Assembly (NCBI RefSeq): GCF_040939455.1
Contig: NC_134110.1
Coordinates: 504,001-568,000 of the forward strand
Reading direction: 5' to 3'
Length of the DNA: 64,000 nucleotides
DNA from: Microcebus murinus
Lineage: Eukaryota > Chordata > Mammalia > Primates > Cheirogaleidae
This document shows positions 38,099-49,586 of this stretch, in pieces. A program made the position numbers and the translations under genes. Every line of letters begins with the position of its first letter. Positions within the stretch are counted from its first letter, which is position 1. Under the pieces are notes generated by a model. That model was not told the origin of the DNA, did no database searches, and worked only from the letters and a program-made list of their open reading frames with translations.

Positions 38099-38650
38099 CC
38101 CGGCGCCCACCCAGGCCCCGCACGCCCCGGGCGGCGGCTCTCCTGGGTGAAGGGCTGGGGGCCGGGAGCTGGGAGAGGGGCGAAGGGTCCTGCCCTCCGT
38201 GTGGACGCCGGGTCATGGCAGCCGAAGGTCGCAGAGCCCGGTCGTTTGGACGGCGTTACGTGTGCGTGCGACACTGAGACGTGTTCATGGCTGGCAGGGG
38301 GGTGGCCGCTGCGGGAGGGGGGCAGGCAGGGAGCTGGCGGCCTGGTTGGCAGGAGGGCGCTTGAGGGCCCAGGCCCCCAGGGCAGCTCCGGGACCGGCCT
38401 CTGCTCCCCGACGCCTGGGCCGCTGGGCTCGTGCATCCCGGCCGGTGTGCGGGGCTCTCCATTCTAGCCTGTCCTGCCGGAGGGGCTCCGTGTACCTGGG
38501 GAAGCCAGACCTCCCAACGTGGCTTTGCAGGTCTCCCCGCCCCAGGTGAGCGGCGGTGTCAGCAGTGCACACAGGGCCAGGGCCGTGACGGGCACCTTCG
38601 TTAGCTGTGGGTTTCCCGGGTGGCAAATAAAAACTAGGTTCACGTGAGCA
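38099..38650 (+). terminator. TMED3: TMED3 3' UTR and poly(A) signal
   Basis: About 550 bp of GC-rich 3' UTR. The only canonical AATAAA nearby is at 38626-38631, followed by a GT-containing region (GGTTCACGTGAG), so cleavage near 38645-38655 is likely. Confidence 0.75.
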
Positions 38651-39223
38651 CCCCGCAGACTTCTGCCTGCCTTCTTTGCCCCGAGGGAGCTCCCTTGTGC
38701 ACGGCTGTGTGCATGTGAATGATTAGCGCGACAGAGCGAGCCCAGGGAGGCGCGTGTGCGTGCCGTGTGCAGAGCCGTGCCCAGGCGCGGGGAACGGGTC
38801 TCCTCCCGGGTGGGGAGAGCGGTGAGGCAGGGAGCCTCTGTGCCCCGCCCAGGCCCTGTGGAGGTCTGTGTGAAGGCTGGCTCCTCCGTGAGAACACACC
38901 CCCCCCACACCTGCACCACCTGCCCCGCCACCTCCCTCTGACCAGGTGTCATGCCAGGTAAGTGTGTCCGGCCACTGTGTTCAGGACGGCACCGTCTCAC
39001 CTGCCCCCCGGGAGCGGTCTTGGCTGGTTGGGAGCACCTAGTGCGCGCTGATCCAGCGTACGCGCAGTAGGGCTGGGGGTTGGCGGGTGTGTCTGCCTTG
39101 AGGGGGGGGCCTGCCGGGAGACCTGGAGTCCCGAGCTGGCCGGCAGGGGCTAACGGCGCGTTGCAGGACAGGGGGTAAAACAGTCCCGGTATAAAGATCC
39201 CCCGCAAGCCTCACTTGGCTTGA
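38651..39223. other. Intergenic, nothing recognised
   Basis: GC-rich, no gene. Confidence 0.4.
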
Positions 39224-39227
39224 TCAA

Positions 39228-39665
39228 CCACTGCGGTCCGGCGCCCGCCGGCCGCGACACCTCGCCCACAGCCGGCACCCACGGTCCGCACGGCGGTCTG
39301 CGCTGTGCGTTGACGACGCGTCCGTTCTGCTCTCGTGTGACGAGGAAAGCTTGAGAGCCCTGGAAGCTTGTTCTACTTTACATGCAGCTTTGCTTGTCAT
39401 GTCAGTCAGAACAGGTGACATAGACATGTATGTTTTCATGATGTTATTTTTAAATGTTCACAATTTATTTTGACAAATGAAAAACTAGAAAAGTCATATC
39501 ACGACTGCCGGCTACAGTCGACGCTCGGCTGTGCGCGTTCCTATCACGGCTGTCAGCTACAGTCGGACACTCGGCTGTGCGCGTTCCTATCACGGCTGTC
39601 GGCTACAGTAGCCGTGCGCGTTCGTCTGTGGCTGTCGGCTACAGTCGACGCTGGTACCGAAGTGG
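39228..39665 (+). mobile_element. piggyBac-like element C (438 bp)
   Basis: Flanked by TCAA (39224-39227, one change from TTAA) and TTAA (39666-39669). Ends CCACTGCGGTCCGG and GGTACCGAAGTGG. Interior colinear with element B (GGCCGCGACACCTCGCCCAC, GACGAGGAAAGCTTGA, GTTTTCATGATGTTA), with about three to four ~44-bp units at 39500-39655. Confidence 0.87.
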
Positions 39666-39704
39666 TTAAAGGGTAAATGCTGCTTCCCTTCGATGGTTTT
39701 TTTT

Positions 39705-39985
39705 TTTTATTTCAGCATATTATGGGGGTACAGATTTTAAGGTTTCAAATAATACCCTTTTCCCACCTCCCCCCACAAGTCTGAGTCTCCAGCGTGACCA
39801 TGCACATCTCACTCAGTATGTATGTATATACCCGCCCCCCTCCCCCCTGCCCAATACCCTATTACTGTAGTACTATGTGTCCACTTAGGTGCTGCTCAGT
39901 TAATACCAGTTTGCTGGTGAGTACACGTGGTGCTTGTTTTTCCATTCTTGGGATTCATAGGTTTGTGATGGTGTTTTTCATCTCA
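39705..39985 (-). mobile_element. Lemur-type L1 3' end, antisense
   Basis: TTCAGCATATTATGGGGGTA, then GCTGCTCAGTTAATACCAGT and CCATTCTTGGGATTC, the L1 3' UTR also seen at 53475. Confidence 0.8.
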
Positions 39986-40502
39986 TTTTAAAATTAAGTG
40001 CTGAGTATGTATAAAAGACGACTCATGAAATATGTGTATAGCGTAGAGTGAAAAGCTACACACGTGCCCCTGTGCCCGCCAACTGGATTAAGCAGCAGAA
40101 CGTGACCGGCTCTTCCTGGCCGCTCCCTCACTGCCCCGCGCCAGCTCTGTCCCCTCCCCCAGCCTCCCAGGGCACCACCAGCCCAATTCATTGTGTGTCG
40201 AGCACTGAGACAGGAGTTCGAAGAGTGGAGGGACATGGCTTTACTAAAACCCCTGTCGCCTCCCACTTTCTGTGAGAACGAGTTTCTTCCAGCCTTAAAA
40301 AAAAAAAAAAAAGAGTGATGCCTGTTTAATTTATATAACGTGGTGATCGTTTCTCTATAAATATGCAGACTCATCGGGAGGACAGAGACCTTGCCCCACT
40401 CATTAACACTTAGCACTTTGCAGTGAGAATGGATGATACAAGTTATTAAAGACTTTTTGTTATAGAGAAATACACCAGGGCACTCAACATAAGAATTTCA
40501 AA
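39986..40502. other. Intergenic, nothing recognised
   Basis: An A run at 40297-40312. Possibly old L1-like patches. No gene. Confidence 0.35.
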
Positions 40503-40834
40503 GCTGGGTGCAGTGGCTCACGCCTGCAATCCCAGCACTCTGGGAGGCCGAGGTGGGCGGATTGCTCGAGGTCAGGAGTTCTAGACCAGCCTAAGCAAGA
40601 GCGAGACCCCGTCTCTAGAAAGAAATTAGCTGGGCAACTAAAAATATATAGAAAAAATTAGCCGGGCATGGCGGTGCATGCCTGTAGTCCCAGCTACTCG
40701 GGAGGCTGAGGCAGGAGGATCACTCGAGCCCAGGAGTTTGAGGTTGCTGTGAGCGAGGCTGATGCTATGGCACTCACTCTAGTCTGGGCAACACAGTGAG
40801 ATTCTGTCTCAAAAAAAAAAAAAAAAAAAAAAAA
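40503..40834 (+). mobile_element. Alu, sense
   Basis: GCTGGGTGCAGTGGCTCACG through CTCAAAA and a long A tail. Confidence 0.95.
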
Positions 40835-41636
40835 GGGACATCAGGGAGTATTTTCACTGGGCAGGGACTTGGGGCGTATGAGTCATTGGTGAGCAGAATG
40901 AGGGTTCACTGTGTCCCTAGTAAAATCCATTTGAGTTTGAGGCCCGATGCTACAACAGGTGGAGTTTGGAGGCGCATCGACTGCCTGGCCTAGGACACTG
41001 AGAGTCCCCCCGGGAAAAAGAGGGAGAGGGCCTCTGGCTCTAAGTGAGGTCCTGGATTATTGAGAGAGATTGTGGAGTGTGGTCTGCTCCGTACCATAGA
41101 TTTCAAGAAAGGCAGTGGAGCTTCTGGGCCAGAATCCCCGTAGAGTGATTGTGAATCTGGGCGTGCAAGCTGGCCCGGCTCCCAGACCCAGAGTCGGGCT
41201 GTGGTGCCGACTGGGGGTGCCTGGGGGTGCCCCGTCTGGCAGTCACATGCCTGTGCGTGTGTGAAAGAGCTTTAACACTCGGTCCCGGCAACTCTGCTGC
41301 AGGTCCACCCTCTCCTGGATGACCACCAGCGGGGAGAGAACATTCTCTTTGTTAGGAGAGAATGTTCAAAAAAAAAAAAAAAAAAGGATACAGTCCCAAG
41401 GCTCATACGGATGTAAAATGGACACGTGCTAAAGATTTTCCTTCACTCATTATCCAGGCAAATGCCATAGAGGTTCAGAGGAGAATTCGTAGAGCAGCCA
41501 CATCTCGTAGAGAGCCATGCAGCGTTGCAAAATGGCTCAAAGACATCCAGCCAGGCGAGAGCCAGTAACCCAGGAGGAAGTGCCAGGTGCAGAAAACATA
41601 GTCGCAGAAATAGCTCAAAGACAAGGCTTAGAGTCC
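40835..41636. other. Intergenic; unrecognised open frame at 41386-41568
   Basis: After an A run at 41368-41384, a frame of about 60 codons reads ...VKWTRAKDFPSLIIQANAI... to DIQPGESQ and stop. It is protein-like in composition, but I recognise no family; it could be an old retrotransposed fragment. Confidence 0.3.
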
Positions 41637-41828
41637 CAGGCGTCCTCAAACTACAGCCCACGGGCCACATGCGGGCCGCCTAGCACATTTATCCGGCTTG
41701 CCGGGTGTTTTTGCTGCCGCTGCCTGTCCTGCTTAGCAGCCGACTCATCCTGGGCCCACAGTGTGCACTCTCCAACGGTCAGGGGGACAGTGAACTGGCC
41801 CCCTGTTTAAAAAGTTTGAGGACCCCTG
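41637..41828. mobile_element. Non-autonomous hAT transposon, copy 3
   Basis: CAGGCGTCCTCAAACTACAG to AGTTTGAGGACCCCTG, colinear with the 19.1-kb copy and slightly shorter inside. Flanks CTTAGAGT and CCTAGACT are a weak 8-bp duplication. Confidence 0.8.
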
Positions 41829-41836
41829 GCCTAGAC

Positions 41837-42229
41837 TCTCATGGCCTGGAGGGGTGTCCAGAAATGCATAGTTTTTTATTACAACAATTTTTTTTTTTTT
41901 TTTTTTTTTTACAATTTCAGAAGGGCTGCTGAGCTGTCATACCACCCGGGGAGTGGCATTGATTTCCGATTTAATTAACAGTAAGACCAGCTGTTCTGTG
42001 TTTGCTCAGGGTCCACAGAGGCTCATCCTGTGGCCTCTTTAGGCCTGGAGTGGGAACGTCTTTCAGCCATTGCCAGTCTCGGGGCTTCACTTCAGTCTTT
42101 TACTGTTGCTTCTCTTAACCCTGCCCTATCTTTGTAAATAGTCGCTCCATTGAACCCTCCTCAACTTAAAATAGAAAGGAGGGAGGGAAGAAGGAAGAAA
42201 TCAGTTGTTGAAAATTCAAGTTGCTGTAG
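41837..42229. other. Intergenic, nothing recognised
   Basis: T run at 41889-41910. No gene. Confidence 0.4.
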
Positions 42230-42545
42230 GTCGAGTATTTGCATTCTCTCCCTCCCAATTCGTTTGCTGAAATCCTACCCTCAAGGTTATGGGATTAGGA
42301 GTGGGACCTTTGGGGGATGATAAGGTCATGAGGGCAGAGCCCTCCTGAATGGGGCTAGGGCTCTTATAGAAGAGGCCTAAGAGAGGTCCCCTGCTCCTTC
42401 TGATACGTGAGGGTGCAACGAGAAGACACCCATTTATGAACCAGGAAGTGGGATCTCCCTAAACACTAAACCTACTTGTGCCTTAATCTTGGCCATCCCA
42501 GCCTCCAGAACTGTGCAAGATAAATTTCTGTTGTTCATAAGTCAC
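42230..42545. mobile_element. MaLR (MLT1-like) LTR, first part
   Basis: GGGACCTTTGGGGGATGATA, GGTCATGAGGGCAGAGCCCT, CAGCCTCCAGAACTGTGCAA and AAATTTCTGTTGTTCATAAG are typical of ERVL-MaLR LTRs. The LTR resumes at 43031 after Alu insertions. Confidence 0.75.
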
Positions 42546-42562
42546 ACAGACTGTGGCATTAT

Positions 42563-42896
42563 TATTATTATTATTATTTTGGACAGAGTCTGGCTTTGTT
42601 GCCCAGGCTAGAGTGAGTGCCATGGCGTCAGCCCAGCTCACAGCAACCTCCAACTCCTGGGCTCAAGCGATCCTCCTGCCTCAGCCTCCCGAGTAGCTGG
42701 GACTACAGGCATGCGCCACCATGCCTGGCTAATTTTTTCTATATACATTAGTTAGCCAATTAATTTCTTTCTATTTATAGTAGAGACGGGGTCTCGCTCT
42801 TGTTCAGGCTGGTTTCAAACTACTGACCTCGAGCAATCTGCCCGCCTCGGCCTCCCAGAGTGCTAGTATTACAGGCATGAGCCACCGTGCCCGGCC
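42563..42896 (-). mobile_element. Alu (lemur type), antisense, in MaLR LTR
   Basis: (ATT)n tail, GGACAGAGTCTGGCTTTG through CACCGTGCCCGGCC. Confidence 0.95.
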
Positions 42897-43030
42897 TATT
42901 TTTTGTTTTTAGACATGGCATGTCCCTATGTTACCCAGGCTGGTCTCACCCTTCTGGGGCTCAAGCTATTCTCCTGTGTCAGCCTCCTGAGTAGCTGGGA
43001 TTACAGGTGCAAGCCACTGCACCTGGCCCA
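42897..43030 (-). mobile_element. Alu monomer (FLAM/FRAM-like), antisense
   Basis: GACATGGCATGTCCCTATGT to AGCCACTGCACCTGGCC: a single arm fused to the preceding Alu. The MaLR LTR continues after it. Confidence 0.8.
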
Positions 43031-43076
43031 GTCTGTGGTATTCTGTGATAGCAGCCCAAACAAAGTAAGACAGTAG
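43031..43076. mobile_element. MaLR LTR, second part
   Basis: CAGTCTGTGGTATTCTGTGA, then GCAGCCCAAACAAAGTAAGA is the LTR end interrupted at 42545. Confidence 0.7.
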
Positions 43077-43520
43077 GAAACAAAATTAGAACAGAACTGC
43101 AAGCACATATATAATCACCCCTGAGATGGACAGCTCTGGGAAAAGGCTAGGTGTTCTTCTAACAAGTAGACCCTGAGAGCATACAGGTGCATCTTTCCTC
43201 TAGCCCTGCTGTTTGATCATGTATGTGAGTATGCCTAGTACCATAGTGGCTTAAAACAAATGCTAATTTCCTGCTCTCTACTCACACCAAATAAAACACT
43301 ACAAAAACGAATCCATGTAATGGTACCATCTAAATCCATCTGGGAGAAGTTATAGTCAGACATTAATGCTATTCCTTGTTGGAACTGGCAGTTCAACAGT
43401 TTTTATTTTCTTCTTCCTGGAGTTTGTGGTATGTGCTATACTTGTTTGAGGGATGGTTCATTTTATCCGATCACAAGCCTTTCAAGAAGAATGAAGAAAG
43501 CCTACAGGATTTATGGGACG
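43077..43520. other. Intergenic, nothing recognised
   Basis: AT-rich, no gene. Possibly further diverged repeat DNA. Confidence 0.4.
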
Positions 43521-43524
43521 CCAT

Positions 43525-44850
43525 TAAGTGAACAAAGATTCATGTCATGGGCATTCCAGAAGAGCTGAGAAGGGAAAAGGTGTAGAAAGCATATTTAATG
43601 AAATAATAGCCGAAAACTTCTTAAGTCTTGGTAAAGAGATAGACATACAGATTCAGGAAGCTCGAAGAATCCCAGATAGATTCAACCCAAGCAGGTCCTC
43701 TCCTGGACACATTATAATCAAATTGTGAAAAGACAAAGACAGAGAATTCTAAAAGCAGCAGGAGAAAAATGCCAAGTCACCTATAAGAGAGATCCCCATT
43801 AGACTAACGGATTTCTCAGCAGAAACCTGTAGGCCAGGAGAGAATGGAGTAATATATTTAAGTACTGAAAGAAAAAAAGAAAAAAAAAAAAAACTTTCAG
43901 CCAAGAATATTATACCCAGCAAAGCTATTCTTCAGAAATAAAGGAGAAATAAAATCTTTCACAGACTAGCAGATCTAAGGGAAGTCATCACCACTAGACC
44001 AGCCTTACAAGAAAAGCGCAAGGGAGTCTTGTTTAATCTGGAAGTGAAAAGATGACAACCACCATCATGAAAACATAGGGGACTATGAAACTCACTGGTA
44101 GAGCTGGTGGTACACAAAGGAGAAAGAGAAAGGAATCAAACCTCATCACTGTAGGAAACCACCCAAACACAAAAATAAGCAACAAGAGAGGAAGTAAGGA
44201 ACAAAGGATATATAAAACAATCAGAAAGCAATTAATAAATGATAAGTCCTCACCTATCAATAATAACCCTGAAAGTAAATATATTAAATTTCCCATTTAA
44301 AAGTCTATGCTGATTATATGGGGGTGGGGGAATTCAAGACCCAACAATATGCTGCCTACAAGAAACTCACCTCACCTGTAAACACACACATGAGACCAAA
44401 AGTGAAGGAATGGAAACAAATATTCCACTCAAAAACCAAAAGGGAGCAAGGGTAGGTATACTTACTAATATATCAGACAAAGCAGACTTCAACTCAGAAG
44501 CTGTAGAAAGAGACAGAGAAGGACACTATATAGCAATAAAAGGATCAATCCAGCAAAAGACAGTATAACAATTGTAATGTATATGCACCCAGCAAGAGAC
44601 CGTAACACTTGTAAATTTATGTGCACCCAACACCAAAGCACCCAGATATATAAAACAAATATTTTTAGCTCCAAAGGGAGAGATAGACCTCAATACAATA
44701 ATAGTTGGGGACTTCAACACCCACTTTCAGCGTTGGATTAAGATTGTCTAGACAGAAAATGAACAAAGAAACGTTGGGTTTAAACCACACCACAGGTCAG
44801 ATGAACCTGACAGACGTTTACGGAACGTTCCGCCGGCAGCTGCAGGATAC
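43525..44850 (+). mobile_element. Old L1M: ORF1 end, spacer and ORF2 start
   Basis: In order: ORF1 C-terminal part (GGCATTCCAGAAGAGCTGAG, ACCTGTAGGCCAGGAGAGAA, GCCAAGAATATTATACCCAG), inter-ORF spacer (ACAAAGGATATATAAAACAA), then the ORF2 endonuclease start (ATATGCTGCCTACAAGAAAC, GTTGGGGACTTCAACACCCA). Many stops and shifts; long inactive. Confidence 0.85.
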
Positions 44851-45245
44851 CCATGACCCCTCATCTCAGGACTCAGGGCCACCCGGCAGGTGGGGGAAGG
44901 AGGGGAGTGGAGAAGAGAAATAAATCTAGGAGGCTGGTTTAGACATAGGAGAACTAGCAGTTACCAAACATCTTAATAATGTTTATTGTTGTCAAAAAAA
45001 AAAAAAAAATCCTGGATCAGAGAAAAGGAAGAAAGAAAACACACACATGACAACCAAGAGCTCCCATTCCGAACAAGGCCTGCAAAGCGCGTTCACGGCG
45101 CAGGAAGTCCAGAGCGTACGAAGATGCGCTAAAGCCCTCTCCTCATTTGGGGAAAGATGACTGATCTTGACGCGTCTAAGAAATGAGTAGTCAAGCATGA
45201 TCACCATAAGGACAGAATCAGAAGAAATAATTTTGAAATTGGTAA
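44851..45245. other. Intergenic, nothing recognised
   Basis: A run at 44995-45009. No gene. Confidence 0.4.
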
Positions 45246-45750
45246 AAAAAAAAAAAAGATCTATCCAATGAAATACTAAAAAAAAAAATCTATCCAATGA
45301 AATAATAAAAAAAAAAGATCTATCCAATGAAATACTAAAAAAAAAAAATCTATCCAATGAAATACTAAAAAAAAAAAGATCTATCCAATGAAATACTAAA
45401 AAATATAAATCTATCCAATGAAATACTAAAAAAAAAAATCTATCCAATGAAATACTAAAAAAAAAATCTATCCAATGAAATACTAAAAAAAAAAAATCTA
45501 TCCAATGAAATACTAAAAAAAAAAAAAGATCTATCCAATGAAATACTAAAAAAAAAAATCTATCCAATGAAATACTAAAAAAAAAAAAATCTATCCAATG
45601 AAATACTAAAAAAAAAATCTATCCAATGAAATACTAAAAAAAAATCTATCCAATGAAATACTAAAAAAAAAAATCTATCCAATGAAATACTAAAAAAAAA
45701 AAAAAAAGATCTATCCAATGAAATACCAAAAAAAAAAAAAAAAAAAAAAG
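45246..45750. repeat. A-rich tandem array, 16 copies of a ~30-bp unit
   Basis: The unit is ATCTATCCAATGAAATACTA plus 7 to 16 A residues. The 20-bp core is almost invariant while the A run differs in every copy. Optional GA before ATCTATCC marks a subset of units. Confidence 0.97.
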
Positions 45751-45816
45751 GAAAACAAGACAGGATAGTAAGTGAAAAGAGGGAATCGAATGGTAGAAAT
45801 GTACATGTTCAATTCT

Positions 45817-45903
45817 CCCATCCAAGTACTGACCAGGCCCGACCCTGCTTAGCTTCCGAGATCCGACGGGATCGGGCGCGTTCAGGGTGGTGTGGCCGTA
45901 GAC
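45817..45903 (-). pseudogene. Retro-inserted 5S rRNA pseudogene, 3'-truncated
   Basis: On the - strand it begins GTCTACGGCCACACCACCCT and follows 5S rRNA through AGCTAAGCAGGGTCGGGCCT to TACTTGGATGGGAGA, about 87 of roughly 120 nt. The A-box region is intact; the C-box is cut. TGTTCAATTCT flanks it on both sides (45806-45816 and 45908-45918), a target duplication that shows retroposition. Confidence 0.9.
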
Positions 45904-45918
45904 TATGTGTTCAATTCT

Positions 45919-47010
45919 AATAAAAGAACAACCGCAACAAACATAACCGATGGAAAAAGGCAAGGACTCTCACATGAGATAAAAAATGTGAAGTCGAACA
46001 GTGCGTTTTCTTTCAGGGATGAGGAGGTAACGGTCACAGCATCTGATAGAATAGAGTTCAGGGCAAATCAGCTCGCTAGGTATGTTGCGTACGAACGCTA
46101 AAAGAACTATTGAGGTGAGCAGCGGAGCGGGTAGTTACCAGGCCACCGGTGATGCAGTTTAGTGACAGTGTGAAAGGACACGGAGGGGCGGACAGAACTG
46201 TCCCCGGGCCCAGGAGGGCAGCGTCCTGCGCACCTGCCGTCCGAGCCCTCTGCACGGTGGAGCTGGCTCGCTCACTTGCGCGTGCAGAGCAGCCGGTGGT
46301 GCAAAAGCTCTTCCGCTCCGTGAGACGGGCGAGGTGGAAGGGGGAGAGTGGAGGAGAGGTGGGCACATTCAGGCTTTTGATTTACCAGGATCTTCCTTCC
46401 TCCAAGACATTGCAGAGTGTTGGTGAAACTTTCTCCTGAGGACGGTCCTCGGTCATGACGCCCATGAAGCCCAGATACGGACGGCAGTCGCCGGCGGTTC
46501 ACCGTGACCCGGCTTCGGAGAGGCCAGGCGGGCGCGGTGGGGCAGGGCTGGGGACTTTCTGGACGAGTCAAAACCTGCCGGGGCCTGCAGGGGCCGAAGG
46601 ACGAGCGAGAGGGGCCGGACGGCAGAGGGAGACAGAGAAGGGAGACAGAAGTTGTAGAGAAGCAGTAAGGAGGAAATGGCTGCAGAAACCCGAACAGAGG
46701 CAATGGCTATTTCAGTCGAACGGGACGGGGCGACCAGGCCGTGGAACACCGGGTGCAGGTCAGAGAGCGGAAAACGCTAGAAACAGTCATGGGAACATGC
46801 CCCTTTTCAGGCATGGCCACACCTGGAAAGAACTCGGTCCCTAAGCAGTGGCGTATGGTTATGAGTAATCACAACTAACCTTTGCCTGAATGCAAAGCGT
46901 ATCAAAAGGAAAACACAGAAGCAGACAGGGTCCTCTCCACGCAAGGAGACGGACCCCTTCCCCTCAGGGAATGCGCTTCCGCTTTGCACACTTGATCTTT
47001 GCTTGCGGCA
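45919..47010. other. Intergenic, nothing recognised
   Basis: GC-rich unique DNA with several overlapping frames. No domain or exon structure. Confidence 0.4.
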
Positions 47011-47340
47011 AATCCTTTTTTTTTTTTTGGAGACAGAGTCTCACTCTGTTTCTCAACCTAGAGTGCTATGGTGTCAGCCTTGCTCACAGCAACCTCAAAC
47101 TCCTGGGCTCAAGCAATCCTCCTACCTCAGCCTCTCGAGTAGCTGGGACTACAGGCATGCACCACCATGCCTGGCTAATTTTTTCTATATAAGTTGGCCA
47201 ATTAATTTCTTTCTGTTTGTAGTAGTGACGGGGGTCTCGCTCTTGCTCAGGCTGGTTTCGAACTCCTGACCTTGAGCGATCCTCCCGCCTCAGCCTCCCA
47301 GAGTGCTGGGATGACAGGCGTGAGCCGCCGCGCCCGGCCG
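47011..47340 (-). mobile_element. Alu, antisense
   Basis: T-tail, GGAGACAGAGTCTCACTCTG through GCCGCGCCCGGCC. Flanks GGCAAATCCTT and GGTAAATTCTT. Confidence 0.94.
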
Positions 47341-47518
47341 CTCGTGGTAAATTCTTCACGCACACTTGCTGAGTGTCTGGAGTGTCTGTCATCTCTCCCT
47401 CTTGCAGGCCAGGGCTCGAGATTCCTCCAAGTCCCTGGGCCCGGGGACCACACCTCAGAGTCCAGCCTGGGCTGAGCCGGGACGGGCCCGTCACACTTGG
47501 TGCTGAGTGTCAGAGGCT
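47341..47518. other. Short unique spacer
   Basis: No feature seen. Confidence 0.4.
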
Positions 47519-48116
47519 CGGGGGTGGGGTGGAGTGGGGGATGGGGTGGGGTGGAGTGGGGGATGGGGGTGAGGTGGAGTAGGGGATGGGGGTGGGGTGG
47601 AGTGGGGGATGGGGGTGAGGTGGAGTAGGGGATGGGGGTGGGGTGGAGTTGGGGATGGGGGTGGGGTGGAGTGGGGGATGGGGTGGGGTGGAGTGGGGGA
47701 TGGGGGTGGGGTGGAGTGGGGGATGGGGTGGGGTGGAGTGGGGGATGGGGTGGATTGAGGGATGGGGTGGGGTGGATTGAGGGATGGGGTGGGGTGGATT
47801 GAGGGATGGGGGTGGGGTGGAGTGGGGGATGGGGGTGGGGTGGAGTGGGGGATGGGGGTGGGGTGGAGTGGGGGACGGGGGTGGGGTGGAGTGGGGGACG
47901 GGGGTGGGGTGGAGTGGGGGATGGGGTGGGGTGGATTGAGGGACGGGGGTGGGGTGGAGTGGGGGATGGGGGTGGGGTGGAGTGGGGGATGGGGTGGGGT
48001 GGATTGAGGGACGGGGGTGGGGTGGAGTGGGGGATGGGGGTGGGGTGGAGTGGGGGATGGGGGTGGGGTGGAGTGGGGGACGGGGGTGGGGTGGAGTGGG
48101 GGACGGGGGTGGGGTG
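47519..48116. repeat. G-rich ~25-bp minisatellite, about 24 copies
   Basis: Unit variants GGGTGGAGTGGGGGATGGGG. Substitutions (GATTGAGG, GACGGGG, GAGTAGG) define subtypes that recur in blocks. The unbroken G runs favour quadruplexes on the + strand. Confidence 0.96.
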
Positions 48117-48160
48117 CTCCTTCCTGGCCTGGGCCTGGCCCTGATGATTCTGGTGTATTT

Positions 48161-48186
48161 ATCTCTCTCTCTCTCTCTCTCTCTCC
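48161..48186. repeat. (CT)n microsatellite
   Basis: Perfect TCTCTC run. Confidence 0.9.
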
Positions 48187-48265
48187 TGGAACACAACTGG
48201 GGGAGGCTCGGAACAAAAGCAGTGTGATCTAGCAGTCAGGGTATTGCATCCTGGGCTTTAACATT

Positions 48266-48393
48266 GCATGGCGTGGGGCATGGCGTGGGGCCTGGCGTGG
48301 GGCATGGCGTGGGGCATGGCGTGGAGCATGGCGTGGGGCATGGCGTGGGGCCTGGCGTGGGGCATGGCGTGGGGCCTGGCGTGGGGCATGGGG
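48266..48393. repeat. 12-bp minisatellite, about ten copies
   Basis: Unit CATGGCGTGGGG, with CCTGGCGTGGGG as a regular variant. Confidence 0.95.
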
Positions 48394-49231
48394 TCTAGCG
48401 ATTTAACCTTCTCACTTTCAAAGTTTCAGGTTTATCTTCTGTCCGGCCGGAGGAGGGACAACGTGGCTGAGGTGGGTGGAGCCTGCGGCCCTGAGCCAAG
48501 GCCGGGGTCACAGGTGCCGGAGCTTTCCCGGGGCGGATCCGCTGGGGAGACCGAGCCCCCGGCATTTGCTCAGGCAGAGTTGTAAGGGTGCTGATAGCGT
48601 TCTTGGCGGGCCCACAGGCCGGCAGAATCCAGCCGTGGAGTGACAGGTTCTGGAACGAGTCTAGGGACAGCCCGGTTTTCCAGCCCTGCCGCCCGAGACC
48701 AGGTTGGCGTTAAGGCCCCAGCTCACTGCCCAGCTGTGGACGGGAGCGTCCGGGTCAGGTGGACACCAGCCGCCTTTCTCTGAAGGTGACTCGAGAGAGA
48801 CGTCGACCGTCTTATACCCCGAAAACTGCTGCGTATTTCGTCCCTGCAGCTGCCAACACGGTTTCCCGCTGTTTTCCTTCTGCGGGTCTGCGTTTCTCGT
48901 TCCAGGGTCTGATCGTAGGAGAAAATCCCCTTGGAGTATGGCTTCCTCACCGGTGACTGCCTTTGCAGGTTCTCTCGGGAGCTCGATCAGACCCTTGACA
49001 TCTTTCCCTGGTGTCTTTTCAGCTTCTGACGGCGCCTAGAAAAGTCCCGGCTCCACTGCGTTAGTTAAGTAGCGACTCAGGTGACTGAGCCTGCCTGCTG
49101 TTTGCGTGAACTAACTGGGATGAGCCGGAAGGAGCCCCTGAGTGACAATATGACATTTTCAGATTGAGCAATTAAGGCAGGGCTGCCCTCAGGGAGCTCC
49201 TCCTTCAAACAGGGTTTGTGTTGAAGCCAAC
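48394..49231. other. Intergenic, nothing recognised
   Basis: No gene or named repeat. Confidence 0.4.
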
Positions 49232-49571
<340 letters not shown>

Positions 49572-49586
49572 TGAAGCCAACTTTTT

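Noticed and set aside
41386..41568. ~60-codon protein-like frame
   Set aside because: No family recognised and no exon signals; kept only as a note in the intergenic entry.
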